DNA of 64,000 nt from Arenimonas composti TR7-09 = DSM 18010 (lineage in GTDB: Bacteria > Pseudomonadota > Gammaproteobacteria > Xanthomonadales > Xanthomonadaceae): positions 434,001 to 498,000 of the forward strand of contig NZ_AUFF01000001.1 in assembly GCF_000426365.1 (NCBI RefSeq), written 5' to 3'. Positions 8,714 through 17,466 of this stretch are shown one piece after another. A program made the position numbers and the translations under genes. Below the pieces are notes generated by a model. The model ran no database searches and was not told where the DNA came from. It saw only the letters and a program-made list of their open reading frames with translations. The stretch's first letter is position 1; every line of letters starts with the position of its first letter.

Positions 8714-9607
8714 TCAGCCGGCGGCGACGGTGACCTTGCTGCCGCTGGAGCGGCCGAGCAGGGCGGCCAGCCAGCGGCCGGTCTCGACCAGCGCCGCGAG
8801 GTCGACGCCGGTAGCGATGCCCATGCCCTCGAGCATGTAGACGACGTCCTCGGTGGCGACATTGCCGCTGGCGCCGGCCGCGTACGGGCAGCCGCCGGTG
8901 CCCGACACCGCGGCGTCGACCACGGCCACGCCTTCCTCGAGGCAGGCGAGGATGTTCGCCAGCGCCTGGCCGCGGGTGTCGTGGAAATGCACCGCCAGTG
9001 CCGGCATCGGCACGTCCGCGGCGACCGCGCGCAACATCGCCCGCGCCTTGCCCGGCGTGCCGATGCCGATGGTGTCGCCGAGTGAGACCTCGTAGCAGCC
9101 GAGCGCGTGCAGGCGGCCGGCGACGCGGACGACGTCGGCCAGCGGCACCTCCCCCTGGTAGGGGCAGCCGAGCACCGTGGAGACGTAGCCGCGCACGCGC
9201 ACGCCGTCGCTGGCGGCGCGCTCCAGCACCGGCTCGAAGCGCGCGATGCTCTCGTCGATCGAGGCGTTGATGTTGCGGCGGTTGAAGGCCTCGGACGCGG
9301 CGGTGAACACCGCGACCTCGCGGGCACCGGCGGCGAGCGCGCGCTCGTAGCCCTGCAGGTTCGGCACCAGCACCGGATAGGCCACGCCCGCGCGCCTGTC
9401 GATGCCGGCGAAGACCTCGGCGGCGTCGGCGAGCTGCGGCACCCACTTCGGGCTGACGAAACTGGTGGCTTCGATGCTGCGCAGACCGGTCGCCGACAGC
9501 CGGTCGATCAGTTCGATCTTGGCGGCGGCCGGGATGATCGTCTTCTCGTTCTGCAGGCCGTCGCGCGGGCCGACCTCGACGATGCGTACCGCGGCGGGCA
9601 GGGTCAC
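8714..9607 (-). CDS. mvaB: Hydroxymethylglutaryl-CoA lyase
   Basis: This 297-residue TIM-barrel enzyme cleaves HMG-CoA to acetoacetate and acetyl-CoA, the last step of leucine degradation. VGPRDGLQNEK carries the catalytic Arg and Asp. The loop GTGGCPYAAGASGN carries the active-site Cys, and AVHFHDTRGQ the metal-binding His pair. It starts with GTG at 9607, overlapping the stop of the upstream lipoprotein gene (GTGA), so it sits in the same operon as the methylcrotonyl-CoA carboxylase alpha gene. Confidence 0.95.
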   Translation of the reverse strand: MTLPAAVRIVEVGPRDGLQNEKTIIPAAAKIELIDRLSATGLRSIEATSFVSPKWVPQLADAAEVFAGIDRRAGVAYPVLVPNLQGYERALAAGAREVAVFTAASEAFNRRNINASIDESIARFEPVLERAASDGVRVRGYVSTVLGCPYQGEVPLADVVRVAGRLHALGCYEVSLGDTIGIGTPGKARAMLRAVAADVPMPALAVHFHDTRGQALANILACLEEGVAVVDAAVSGTGGCPYAAGASGNVATEDVVYMLEGMGIATGVDLAALVETGRWLAALLGRSSGSKVTVAAG

Positions 9608-10194
9608 CGTGACGCCTCGGGGTCGCGGCGGAAGCGGCCGGGTTCGGCAGCGAACAGGCCGGATCGGCCGAGCAGGTCCGGGTTCGCCTCGCCGGTCAGC
9701 CGGTTGAACAGGGTGCTGTCGGCGAAACGGGTCTCGCCGGCGACCTCGCCATCGATGATCGCGTGCGCCAGCGGCTTGTCGGCGACCTGCCAGACCAGCA
9801 GTTCTTCGCCGTCGATGCGCCAGCGCACCAGCATCACGTCACCGGCCGGGAAACGGTAGTCCTCGCGGCCCAGGCGCAGCGGCCAGTTGGCGTCGAACCA
9901 GGCATAGGCCAGGCCCTCGTGCCGCGCGATCGAGATCCGCGTCTCGTCGATCCGGCGCGAACCCTCGCTGCGCATGTCGACGACCAGCAGGCAACTGGCG
10001 TCGATGCGCAGCCGGATCTCGCTCGCGGCGCCGGCCTGGCCATCGTCCTCGAGCGAATTCCAGCGGCCGACGAGGGCCGGGTCGCAGCCCGGCTCGGCGG
10101 CGAGCGGCGCCTTCTCGAACGAGGTCGCCTGGCAGGCGGCGAGCAGCAGGCTCGCGGCGGCGACTGCGGTGGCGGGGAAGAACGGGCGGTTCAT
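9604..10194 (-). CDS. Predicted lipoprotein embedded in the liu operon
   Basis: This 196-residue protein has a lipoprotein signal (MNRPFFPATAVAAASLLLAAC; lipobox LAAC). The mature part begins QATSFEKAPL, contains PALVGRWNSLEDDG, and looks beta-rich. The start ATG overlaps the carboxylase alpha stop (ATGA) and its stop overlaps the mvaB GTG, so three genes are translationally chained. The GRWNS opening is reminiscent of small lipocalin-like stress lipoproteins, but I do not assign a function. An envelope lipoprotein between two leucine-catabolic enzymes is unexpected. Confidence 0.8.
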   Translation of the reverse strand: MNRPFFPATAVAAASLLLAACQATSFEKAPLAAEPGCDPALVGRWNSLEDDGQAGAASEIRLRIDASCLLVVDMRSEGSRRIDETRISIARHEGLAYAWFDANWPLRLGREDYRFPAGDVMLVRWRIDGEELLVWQVADKPLAHAIIDGEVAGETRFADSTLFNRLTGEANPDLLGRSGLFAAEPGRFRRDPEASR

Positions 10195-12203
10195 GCTTGC
10201 GGCTCCAGGCTCAGCAGCAGGGTGTCGGCTTCGACGAACTCGCCGGCGGTCGCCGACACCGCGGCGACGGTACCGGCGCGCGGCGCCTTCAGGCTCAGCT
10301 CCATCTTCATCGCCTCCATCACCAGCAGCTCCTCGCCTTCGGCGACGGCCTGGCCCGGGGACGCGCGCACCAGCACGATGCGGCCCGGCATCGGCGCGGT
10401 GACGCGGTCGCCGGCGCCGGCCGCGGCGCTGTCGTCGAAGCGGAAGCCGGGCACGCGCTGCAGCTCCAGCCGCTGCTCGCCGTCGTGGGCGGCGGCGCTG
10501 TCGGCATCGGCGTAGGCGCGCAGGCGCCGCGCGCGCCCGTCGATGCGTAGCGACAGGCGGCCATCGACGATCCGCGCCGCCGCGACCGCGATCGCTTCGC
10601 CGCAGCCGCGAATCACATGGTTGCCGTCGGCGCCACGCGCATGCAGCTCGACCCGTTCGCCGGCGTGCAGGAAGACGAGCAGGCGGTCGCCGGCATGGCC
10701 GAGCCGCCAGCCGTCGGCGATCGCCCAGGGCGAATGCGGATCGCCACTGCCGGCGGCGTCGGCGAGGGTGGCGGCCTCGTCGTGCAGCAGCGCCGCGGTC
10801 GCCGCGGCGGCGAGCAGGTCGCGATCCGGCGCCGCATCGACGGCCGGCAGCACCTCGTCGAGATGGCGGTCGAGCCAGGCCGTGTGGATCGTCGCGTCGA
10901 CGACCACCGGATGCCGCACCAGCCGCTCGAGGAAGGCGATGTTCGACTTCGGGCCGACGATCACGCAGTCGGCCAGCGCCTCGCGCAGCTTCGCCAGCGC
11001 GCGCGGCCGGTCTTCGCCATGCACGATCAGCTTGGCGATCATCGGGTCGTAGAAGATCGTCACGGTGTCGCCTTCGACCACGCCGGCATCGATGCGAACG
11101 CCGTCGCCGGGCGCCGGCAGCCGCAGCGTCTGCAGCCGGCCGGAGCCGGGCAGGAAGCCGGCGGCCGGATCCTCGGCGTACAGGCGCACCTCGATCGCGT
11201 GCCCGCGCTGGGTGATCGCGTCCTGCGCGAGCGGCAGCGGCGCGCCGGCGGCGACCCGCAGCTGCCATTCGACCAGGTCGAGCCCGGTGACCAGCTCGGT
11301 GACCGGATGTTCGACCTGCAGCCGCGTGTTGATCTCCATGAAGAAGAAGTCGCCGGAGGCATCGACGATGAACTCGACGGTGCCGGCGTTGACGTAGTCG
11401 ATGGCCTGCGCCGCGGCGATCGCCGCCGCCCCCATCGCCGCGCGCCGTTCCGGCGTCAGGAAGGGCGAGGGCGATTCCTCGATCACTTTCTGGTAGCGCC
11501 GCTGCGCCGAGCACTCGCGCTCGCCGAGATGGATGGTGTTGCCCTGCGAATCGGCGAAGACCTGGATCTCGATATGGCGCGGGTTCTCGATGTAGCGCTC
11601 GAGCAGCACGCGATCGCGACCGAAGGCACCGGCGGCTTCGCGCCGGCAGGATTCCAGCGCCGCCGCGAACTCGCCGCGTTCGCGGACGATGCGCATGCCC
11701 TTGCCGCCGCCGCCGTGCGCGGCCTTGATCATCAGCGGATAACCGACGCGGTCGGCCTCGGCCTGCAGCCGCGCCGGGTCCTGGTCCTCGCCGGTATAGC
11801 CGGGCACCACCGGCACGCCACGCGCCGCCATCAGCTCCTTGGCGCCGGCCTTCGAGCCCATCTTTCGCATCGACGCGCCGGACGGGCCGATGAACACCAG
11901 CCCGGCGGCGGCGACCGCGTCGGCGAAGTCGGCGTTTTCCGACAGGAAGCCGTAGCCCGGATGGATCGCCTGCGCACCCGCGCGCCGCGCGACCTCGATG
12001 ATCGCCTCGCCACGCAGGTAGCTGTCCTGCGGCCGCGGCCCGCCGATCGGCCAGGCCTCGTCGGCCAGGCGCACGTGCTGGGCATCGGCGTCCGCCTCCG
12101 AATACACCGCGACGGTGCGGATACCGAGGCGGCGGCAGGTGCGGATGACCCGGCAGGCGATTTCCCCGCGATTGGCGATCAGCACTTTGTCAAAGGTCTT
12201 CAT
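10191..12203 (-). CDS. liuD: Methylcrotonyl-CoA carboxylase biotinylated alpha subunit
   Basis: This 670-residue subunit carries biotin carboxylase (IANRGEIACRVIRTCRRLG, GYGFLSENADFADA, HGGGGKGM ATP-grasp loop, RDCSxQRR-like ERECSAQRRYQKVIEESPSP), a linking BT-type domain, and a C-terminal biotinyl domain with VMEAMKMELS holding the modified Lys. With the beta subunit at 17467 it carboxylates 3-methylcrotonyl-CoA in leucine breakdown. The ATG at 12203 (MKTFDKVL) is preferred to TTG at 12209; no strong Shine-Dalgarno is seen. Its first 14 bases overlap the end of the GxxExxY cassette gene. That cassette probably separated it from the hydratase gene upstream. Confidence 0.93.
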   Translation of the reverse strand: MKTFDKVLIANRGEIACRVIRTCRRLGIRTVAVYSEADADAQHVRLADEAWPIGGPRPQDSYLRGEAIIEVARRAGAQAIHPGYGFLSENADFADAVAAAGLVFIGPSGASMRKMGSKAGAKELMAARGVPVVPGYTGEDQDPARLQAEADRVGYPLMIKAAHGGGGKGMRIVRERGEFAAALESCRREAAGAFGRDRVLLERYIENPRHIEIQVFADSQGNTIHLGERECSAQRRYQKVIEESPSPFLTPERRAAMGAAAIAAAQAIDYVNAGTVEFIVDASGDFFFMEINTRLQVEHPVTELVTGLDLVEWQLRVAAGAPLPLAQDAITQRGHAIEVRLYAEDPAAGFLPGSGRLQTLRLPAPGDGVRIDAGVVEGDTVTIFYDPMIAKLIVHGEDRPRALAKLREALADCVIVGPKSNIAFLERLVRHPVVVDATIHTAWLDRHLDEVLPAVDAAPDRDLLAAAATAALLHDEAATLADAAGSGDPHSPWAIADGWRLGHAGDRLLVFLHAGERVELHARGADGNHVIRGCGEAIAVAAARIVDGRLSLRIDGRARRLRAYADADSAAAHDGEQRLELQRVPGFRFDDSAAAGAGDRVTAPMPGRIVLVRASPGQAVAEGEELLVMEAMKMELSLKAPRAGTVAAVSATAGEFVEADTLLLSLEPQA

Positions 12204-12642
12204 CGACAACGGATTTTCCCGGATAAGAGCCGATAAGGCGATTAGCGAGGATACGCCGGCGGATCGCCGGTCGTGGCCCGAAGTTCAGCAGCATGCCCAC
12301 GGGAATCGAGGTCGCCTTGAGATAGTTGATGAGCTGGGCGTCGTGGATCGGCGCCAGTTCCTGCCGTGCCTTGATCTCCAGGACGACCTTGCCCGGGATA
12401 AGCAGGTCCGCACGATATTCCCCGACCACCACCCCGCGAAAGAACACGTCCACGCGCCCCTGCTGCACAACGTCGACGCCCATCCCGCGGAGCGACACCA
12501 CGAGAGCATTCTCGTAGACATGCTCCAGAAAACCGGTCCCGAGGCCGTTGTAGACATCGTAGAACGCGCGGATGACGAGGCGGGTCGTCTCGCGATGGAT
12601 CAATCGGCTTTCATCGGTTTTGATCCGTTGTCGAGCGTCCAT
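12190..12642 (-). CDS. GxxExxY family protein
   Basis: This 150-residue protein belongs to the GxxExxY family, named for a conserved motif seen here as GTGFLEHVYENAL. Its core, YRADLLIPGKVVLEIKA followed by HDAQLINYLK, has the D-x(n)-E-x-K spacing of PD-(D/E)XK-like folds. No function is established to my knowledge. The ATG at 12642 lies inside the end of the hydratase gene; a TTG just after that gene's stop is an alternative start. Imperfect inverted repeats flank the gene at 12204-12245 and 12602-12633, suggesting it arrived as a small cassette inside the liu operon. Confidence 0.8.
   Translation of the reverse strand: MDARQRIKTDESRLIHRETTRLVIRAFYDVYNGLGTGFLEHVYENALVVSLRGMGVDVVQQGRVDVFFRGVVVGEYRADLLIPGKVVLEIKARQELAPIHDAQLINYLKATSIPVGMLLNFGPRPAIRRRILANRLIGSYPGKSVVDEDL
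12204..12633. mobile_element. Inverted-repeat cassette carrying the GxxExxY gene
   Basis: The left arm (12204-12245) starts CGACAACGGAT and continues with GATAAGAGCCGATAAGGCG. The right arm (12602-12633), read on the opposite strand, starts with the same CGACAACGGAT and continues CAAAACCGATGAAAGCCGATT. The arms share an 11-base perfect end followed by degenerate CCGAT units. The right arm encodes the last residues and stop of the hydratase gene; the left arm abuts the carboxylase start. The same terminal motif flanks a gene-less 146-base element at 29217. No transposase is present. Mobility is inferred. Confidence 0.6.
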
Positions 12643-13418
12643 GCCGGCGGTCGTTTGGCGAGGAAGGCGCTCAGGCCTTCCTGGCCTTCGGGGGAGACCC
12701 GCAGTCTGGCGATCAGCGCGGCGTTGGCGGCATCGGTGATCGCCGCGGTCTCGGGTGCGAAGCCCGCCATGCGCAGGGCGAGTTGCTTGGCTTCGCGCTG
12801 GGCGACCGGGCCGCCCTTGCGCCAGAAGTGCAGCGCGCGGTCGACGGTGGCGTCGAGGTCGGCGGCGGCGGTGACTTCGTGCAGCAGGCCGATGCGGTGG
12901 GCTTCGGCGGCGTCGATGACCTCGGCGCCTGTGAACAGCCGGCGGGCGTGGCGCGGGCCGATCGCGGCGATCACATAGGGCGAGATCACCGCCGGCACCA
13001 GGCCCAGCTTCACTTCCGACAGCGAGAACTTCGCCGTGTCGACGCCGATCGCCAGGTCGCAGCAGGCGACCAGGCCGACGCCGCCGCCGTAGGCGGAACC
13101 GTTGACGCGCGCGATCGTCGGCTTCGACAGGAAGTTCAGCGTGCGCATCAGCTTCGCCAGGCGCAGCGAGTCGTCGCGGTTTTCCTGCTCGCTGGCCGCC
13201 GCCATGCGCCGCATCCAGTGGAGGTCGGCGCCGGCGGAGAAGGTGGCGCCGTCGCCGCCGAGCACCACCGCGCGCACCGTAGGGTCGGCGTCGAGCGCTT
13301 CCAGCGCCGCGGTGAGTTCGGCGATCAGGGCGTCGTCGAAGGCGTTGTGCAGGGCCGGGCGGGCGAGGCTGAGACGGGCGACGCCGGCGGCGGTTTCGAG
13401 GCGGATGGCCTGGGTCAT
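12600..13418 (-). CDS. liuC: Enoyl-CoA hydratase, probable methylglutaconyl-CoA hydratase
   Basis: This 272-residue crotonase-fold enzyme shows GGDGATFSAGADLHWM (first oxyanion-hole region) and ARVNGSAYGGGVGLVACCD (second, with GGG). LSEVKLGLVPAVISPYVI and the catalytic Glu region also match LiuC/AUH-type hydratases. It hydrates 3-methylglutaconyl-CoA to HMG-CoA, between the carboxylase and the lyase. The natural sequence appears to end near FLAKRPPAW; the last residues (TLDNGSKPMKAD) run into the cassette repeat, which supplies the stop codon. It starts 24 bases after the J-like gene's stop. Confidence 0.9.
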   Translation of the reverse strand: MTQAIRLETAAGVARLSLARPALHNAFDDALIAELTAALEALDADPTVRAVVLGGDGATFSAGADLHWMRRMAAASEQENRDDSLRLAKLMRTLNFLSKPTIARVNGSAYGGGVGLVACCDLAIGVDTAKFSLSEVKLGLVPAVISPYVIAAIGPRHARRLFTGAEVIDAAEAHRIGLLHEVTAAADLDATVDRALHFWRKGGPVAQREAKQLALRMAGFAPETAAITDAANAALIARLRVSPEGQEGLSAFLAKRPPAWTLDNGSKPMKAD

Positions 13419-13442
13419 CGGGGACTCCGGGAAGGCGGGGCT

Positions 13443-15050
13443 TCAGCCCTGGTCGGGTACGGGCGGCGGCGGCGTCGTGCCCGGCGGCTGGTAGTGCCAG
13501 GGCGCCGGGCCGGTCGGTACCGGCGGTGGGTTCGCGGTGCTTTCGGCGCCGCCGATGCCGACGGCCACCACTGCGATGAAGAGCAGGCAGAGCAGCACGA
13601 ACGTCAGCTGCAGCGGACGCGGGTGCGCGGCCTGTTCGCGCGGGCTGCCGCCGTGCCGCAAGGCCAGGCCGCGGTCGACGAGCATCGCCAGCACCGGCGT
13701 CGCCCACATCGCCGACAGCATCGTCGGCAGCGGCCATTGCCGGAAGCTGATCAGGGTCGCCTCGGTCGCGTAGAGGACCAGGAAGCAGAGCAGACCGAGG
13801 AGGTAGCGGGGCCGGCCGAGCACGCGCACCGCGGCGTACGCAGCCAGGGCGACGGCGATGATCCGGGTGCGCTCGCCGCCCGCCGCGAGCAGCGCCGAGC
13901 CGGCGAGCACGCCGAGGGTGACGAGTTCGAAACTCCAGCTGCCGAGCCGCCTCGCGAGCGCCTCCTCGAGGGCGAACCCGCCGGCGCGCAGCAGGTGCGC
14001 GGCGAACAGCGCGGCCGCCAGCCCGCCCAGCCACGGCGCGACCTTCGCGGCGGCGTCGGCATCGACGAACAGCGCGACCAGCAGCAGCGCCAGGCCGCCG
14101 TGGACGAGGCTGCGCGCCAGACTCAGCAGCAGCCGGCGCCAGTCGAGGCGGCGGGGATCACCCAGGGCGAGGTAGCGTTCCCGCCGCTGCGGGTCCATCG
14201 CCTCGCGCGCGATCTCGCCGCCGAGATGCTCGAGGTCGCCGATCCGGTTGCGCAGGCGTCCGAGCATGCCCGGCGTCAGCAACAGCAGCGCAGTGCGCCA
14301 GCGCGCCGGCGGGTCGACCAGCTCGGCGTCGATCTGGGCGTCGAACCAGGTCACGCGCTGGCCGGATGGGACCCGCGGCAGCGGACGGCGGCGGAAGCGT
14401 TCGCGCAGCATCACCTGTTCGCGTGTCTGTTCGACCCGCTCGCGCAGCCACCAGCCGCCCGGTCCGACGTCGTCGAGACCGAAGAAATCGGCCAACGCCT
14501 CCAGCGTCTGCAGCGGCACCGGCGGCGCCTGCCCGGCGGCGATGCGCATCACCTCGACCGTCAGCATCTGCTTGAGCTGGAACGAGTACAGCTCCGGCCG
14601 CGCGTACAGCCACTGCGTCACCGCGCCCGGGCTGCCGGCGTGCAGCAGCGGCAACAGCTCCCGCATGAACGCGTCGAAGTCGAACAGCTGCGGCGGTTCG
14701 GGTTCGGCTGCGGTTTCGGGTTCGGGTACGGGCTCGGGTACGGATTCGGACTCGGATTCCGGTTCCGGCTCGGCGTCGGGCTCGAAGGCTGGTTGATGTA
14801 CCGGCGCCGCGTCCCTGGTGTGGTCCCCGGCGTGGTCCTCGGCGACGTCGACGGCGGCAGCGGGCGATTGTCCGGCGCTCTCCCACGCCCGCCGCTCGAT
14901 CAGCGCGAGGCACTGCCGGTAGGCCTCGTTCAGGCGCTGGAAGCCGGCCGGGTCGTCGTCCGGACGCGTGCGCTTGAGCAGGCGCGCGTAGGCGCGTTTC
15001 ACCGCGGCGGCGTCGGCGCCCGCGTCGAGGCCGAGGGCCGCGAAGGGCAT
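13443..15050 (-). CDS. J-domain-like membrane protein paired with HscC
   Basis: The 535-residue protein begins with a J-like domain (FAALGLDAGADAAAVKRAYA, then RTRPDDDPAGFQRLNEAYRQ). The canonical HPD tripeptide is RPD here, so the key His is absent. An acidic Glu/Pro linker (about residues 95-125) is followed by a soluble region with LADFFGLDD, several C-terminal membrane segments (around 350-500) and a Pro-rich tail. The ATG overlaps the hscC stop by one base (TGATG), so this is the chaperone's probable partner. The RPDDDP variant seems characteristic of this J-like group, which suggests specialised rather than dead Hsp70 stimulation. Confidence 0.8.
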   Translation of the reverse strand: MPFAALGLDAGADAAAVKRAYARLLKRTRPDDDPAGFQRLNEAYRQCLALIERRAWESAGQSPAAAVDVAEDHAGDHTRDAAPVHQPAFEPDAEPEPESESESVPEPVPEPETAAEPEPPQLFDFDAFMRELLPLLHAGSPGAVTQWLYARPELYSFQLKQMLTVEVMRIAAGQAPPVPLQTLEALADFFGLDDVGPGGWWLRERVEQTREQVMLRERFRRRPLPRVPSGQRVTWFDAQIDAELVDPPARWRTALLLLTPGMLGRLRNRIGDLEHLGGEIAREAMDPQRRERYLALGDPRRLDWRRLLLSLARSLVHGGLALLLVALFVDADAAAKVAPWLGGLAAALFAAHLLRAGGFALEEALARRLGSWSFELVTLGVLAGSALLAAGGERTRIIAVALAAYAAVRVLGRPRYLLGLLCFLVLYATEATLISFRQWPLPTMLSAMWATPVLAMLVDRGLALRHGGSPREQAAHPRPLQLTFVLLCLLFIAVVAVGIGGAESTANPPPVPTGPAPWHYQPPGTTPPPPVPDQG

Positions 15051-16744
15051 CAGCGCACCTGCTGCTCGAAGTCGTCGAGGGCGGCGGAAAGCTCGCGCCG
15101 CTCGCGTTCGATCTGCACCGTGTCCTGGCTCTCCAGCGTCGCGATGAAGCGGGTGAGCCAGCGCGACAGCAGCTCCCGGGCCTCGCCGAGGTGTTCCTCG
15201 TAGAGGCGTTCGCAGCGGGCGACGACGGCGATGTTCGCCTGCTGTTCGCGCGGATGCACCTTCAGCGCCGCGAGCGCGGCGAAACGCGCGGCGATCTCCT
15301 CGCGTCCCATCGCGCCCGGGTTCTTCTCCAGGATCAGTTCGTGCCGCTGCTTCGTCGCGATCACCTCGACCTCGACCTGCAGCACGCCGTTGACGTCGTA
15401 GGTGAAGCGCACGTCGATCGGGTTCTCCTGGGCCTTCTTCTTCGGGATGCGGATGTTGAGCTCGCCGAGGCGGACGTTGTTGGCGACGCGCGGACTTTCG
15501 CCCTGGTAGACCTCGAGCTTCAGCTCGGTCTGGAAGTCCTGCGAGGGCCAGAAGGTCTCGACCCGGCTCACCGGCACGGTGGCGTTGCGCTCGATCAGCG
15601 GCGCGAAATGGCCGTCGCTGCGGCGGCCGCGTTCGTCGGTGCGGCTGGTGGCGATGCCGAGGGTGTACGGGGAAACGTCGGTGAGGACGATCTCCTCGAG
15701 CGTCTCGTCGCGCGCCTTCATGCCGGCGGCGACCGCGGCGCCGAGGCCGATCGCCTGGTCCGGGCTGACGTGGCGCAGCGGCAGCTTGCCGAGCATGCGC
15801 GCGATCAGCCGGGCGACCAGCGGCATGCGCGAGGCGCCGCCGACCAGCACGACCTCGTCGAGCTGCTGCGGGTCGAGGCGGGCGTCGCGCAGGGCGCGTT
15901 CGATCGGTGCGCGCAGGCGCTGCACCAGCGGCTCGACCAGCTTCGCGAAGCGGTCCTCGTCGATCCGCCATTGCAGGTCGCGGCCGTCGAGCGTGAAGTT
16001 CACCTCCGCCTCGTGCGCGCTGCTGAGCTGGTGCTTGGCGCGCTCGACGCGGGCGGCGAGCTGGGCGCGCAGGTTCGCCGGCAGGTCGCTGCCGCGGATG
16101 TTCCAGCTCGCGCAGCAGTCGGCGAGCAGCGCCTGCAGGAAGTCCTCGCCGCCCAGGTAGTTGTCGCCGGCGGTCGCGTGCACCTGCATCACCCCGTCGA
16201 AGGCTTCCAGGATCGAGACGTCGAAGGTGCCGCCGCCGAGGTCGAAGATCAGGAAGGTCGATTCGTCCTTGCGCTCCTGCAGGCCGTAGGCCAGCGCCGC
16301 CGCGGTCGGCTCGTTGATCAGCCGCTCGACCTTCAGCCCGGCCAGCTCGCCGGCGATGCGGGTGGCCTTGCGCTGCGAATCGCTGAAGTAGGCCGGCACG
16401 CTGATGACGGCCTCGGTCACCTTTTCGCCGAGCTGGCTCTCGGCGTCGGCGACCAGCGCGCGCAGCACCATCGCCGACAGTTCCTCGGCGCGGAAGCTGC
16501 GGTCGCCGAGGTGGACCACGCGGTCGGTGCCCATGTAGCGCTTGAACACCGCCGCGCCGCGCTCGGGCGCGATGGCCATGCGGTCGCGGGCGGCGGCGCC
16601 GACCAGCAAGCGGCCGTCGCCGTCGAGCGCGACCACCGACGGCGTCAGCAGTTCGCCGAGGGGATTGGCGATCAGGTGCGGGCGGCCGCCGTCGTAGATT
16701 CCGATCAGGGAATGGGTGGTGCCGAGGTCGATGCCGACGATCAT
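15050..16744 (-). CDS. hscC: Hsp70-family chaperone HscC
   Basis: This 564-residue Hsp70 has the HscC architecture: short, without the C-terminal lid extension of DnaK. IVGIDLGTTHSLIGI is phosphate loop 1, IFDLGGGTFDVSILE phosphate loop 2, and LVGGASRMP the adenosine motif. LTDVSPYTLGIATS and IERNATVPVSRVETF are typical of HscC. It is expected to be a cytosolic ATP-driven chaperone with a narrow client range. It is followed by an overlapping J-like membrane protein and preceded by a broken paralogue of that partner. The module sits between the carboxylase beta and hydratase genes of leucine degradation, all on one strand. Confidence 0.92.
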   Translation of the reverse strand: MIVGIDLGTTHSLIGIYDGGRPHLIANPLGELLTPSVVALDGDGRLLVGAAARDRMAIAPERGAAVFKRYMGTDRVVHLGDRSFRAEELSAMVLRALVADAESQLGEKVTEAVISVPAYFSDSQRKATRIAGELAGLKVERLINEPTAAALAYGLQERKDESTFLIFDLGGGTFDVSILEAFDGVMQVHATAGDNYLGGEDFLQALLADCCASWNIRGSDLPANLRAQLAARVERAKHQLSSAHEAEVNFTLDGRDLQWRIDEDRFAKLVEPLVQRLRAPIERALRDARLDPQQLDEVVLVGGASRMPLVARLIARMLGKLPLRHVSPDQAIGLGAAVAAGMKARDETLEEIVLTDVSPYTLGIATSRTDERGRRSDGHFAPLIERNATVPVSRVETFWPSQDFQTELKLEVYQGESPRVANNVRLGELNIRIPKKKAQENPIDVRFTYDVNGVLQVEVEVIATKQRHELILEKNPGAMGREEIAARFAALAALKVHPREQQANIAVVARCERLYEEHLGEARELLSRWLTRFIATLESQDTVQIERERRELSAALDDFEQQVR

Positions 16745-16801
16745 TGTGCGCGCTGTCCGGCGCCGGCGATGCCCGGCGAAGTTGGGTTGGTGAGGGGAGG
16801 A

Positions 16802-17432
16802 TTATCGCCGCAAGCGCGTCGACAGCGCCTGCCAGGCGGCCACCGCCAGCATCGCCAGCGCGACCGCGCCCAGCCAGGCCGGCCGGAAGGTGCCGGCGAC
16901 CGCGCCGGTGATGCCCAAGGCGACGGCGGCGACGAGCAGCAGCCGCAGCTGCGCCACCAGCAGTCGCTCGGGCGTCAGCTGGCCGCGGCTGGTTACCCGT
17001 TCCAGCAGGCGTCGCCGGCGCGGCTCGACCACATCGATGCCGGTGGCGTCGAGCAGGTCCATGACGCGGCGCATGCGCCGGGCCAGGCCCGGCACCAGCA
17101 GCGTCACGACGAAATCGAGCCAGGCGTCGTCGCCGGCAAGGCAGCGTGCGAAGGTGACGTCGCTCCAGGCCGATTCTTCGGCGAGTTCACGCTGCCGTGC
17201 CGCGTCGCGCACCTGCTGGAAGTCCTCGTGCAGCCAGGGCGCGTCGCGGCGGATCTCGTCGAGTCCGAAGAAGTCCGCGATCGCGTCGAGCGCCGGCGTC
17301 GGCAGCGGTGCCGACTGCACGACGAGAGCCTCCACCACGGCGGCGCCGACCTCGCGCTTGCGCCGCCTGGTCGCTGCCGGGATCGAGTCCCAGCACCGAG
17401 AACGGCCAGCCCGGCTCGTGCGGCGGAGTCAT
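16802..17432 (-). pseudogene. Deleted J-like protein paralogue
   Basis: The minus strand at 17432 starts MTPPHEPGWPFSVLGLDPGS, clearly the start of a J-like domain like that at 15050, but the frame then runs into Arg-rich nonsense. In another frame, from about 17360 to 16802, the sequence REVGAAVVEALVV continues into LDAIADFFGLDEI and two membrane segments. This matches the middle of the intact paralogue (LEALADFFGLDDV). Most of the J-domain and linker are missing and the frame shifts at the junction. A short protein from GTG 17338 (178 residues) remains possible. It lies just upstream of hscC. Confidence 0.65.
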
Positions 17433-17466
17433 GATGTGGCGGCAGTGCGCAGGCGCGTCGCCGCGC

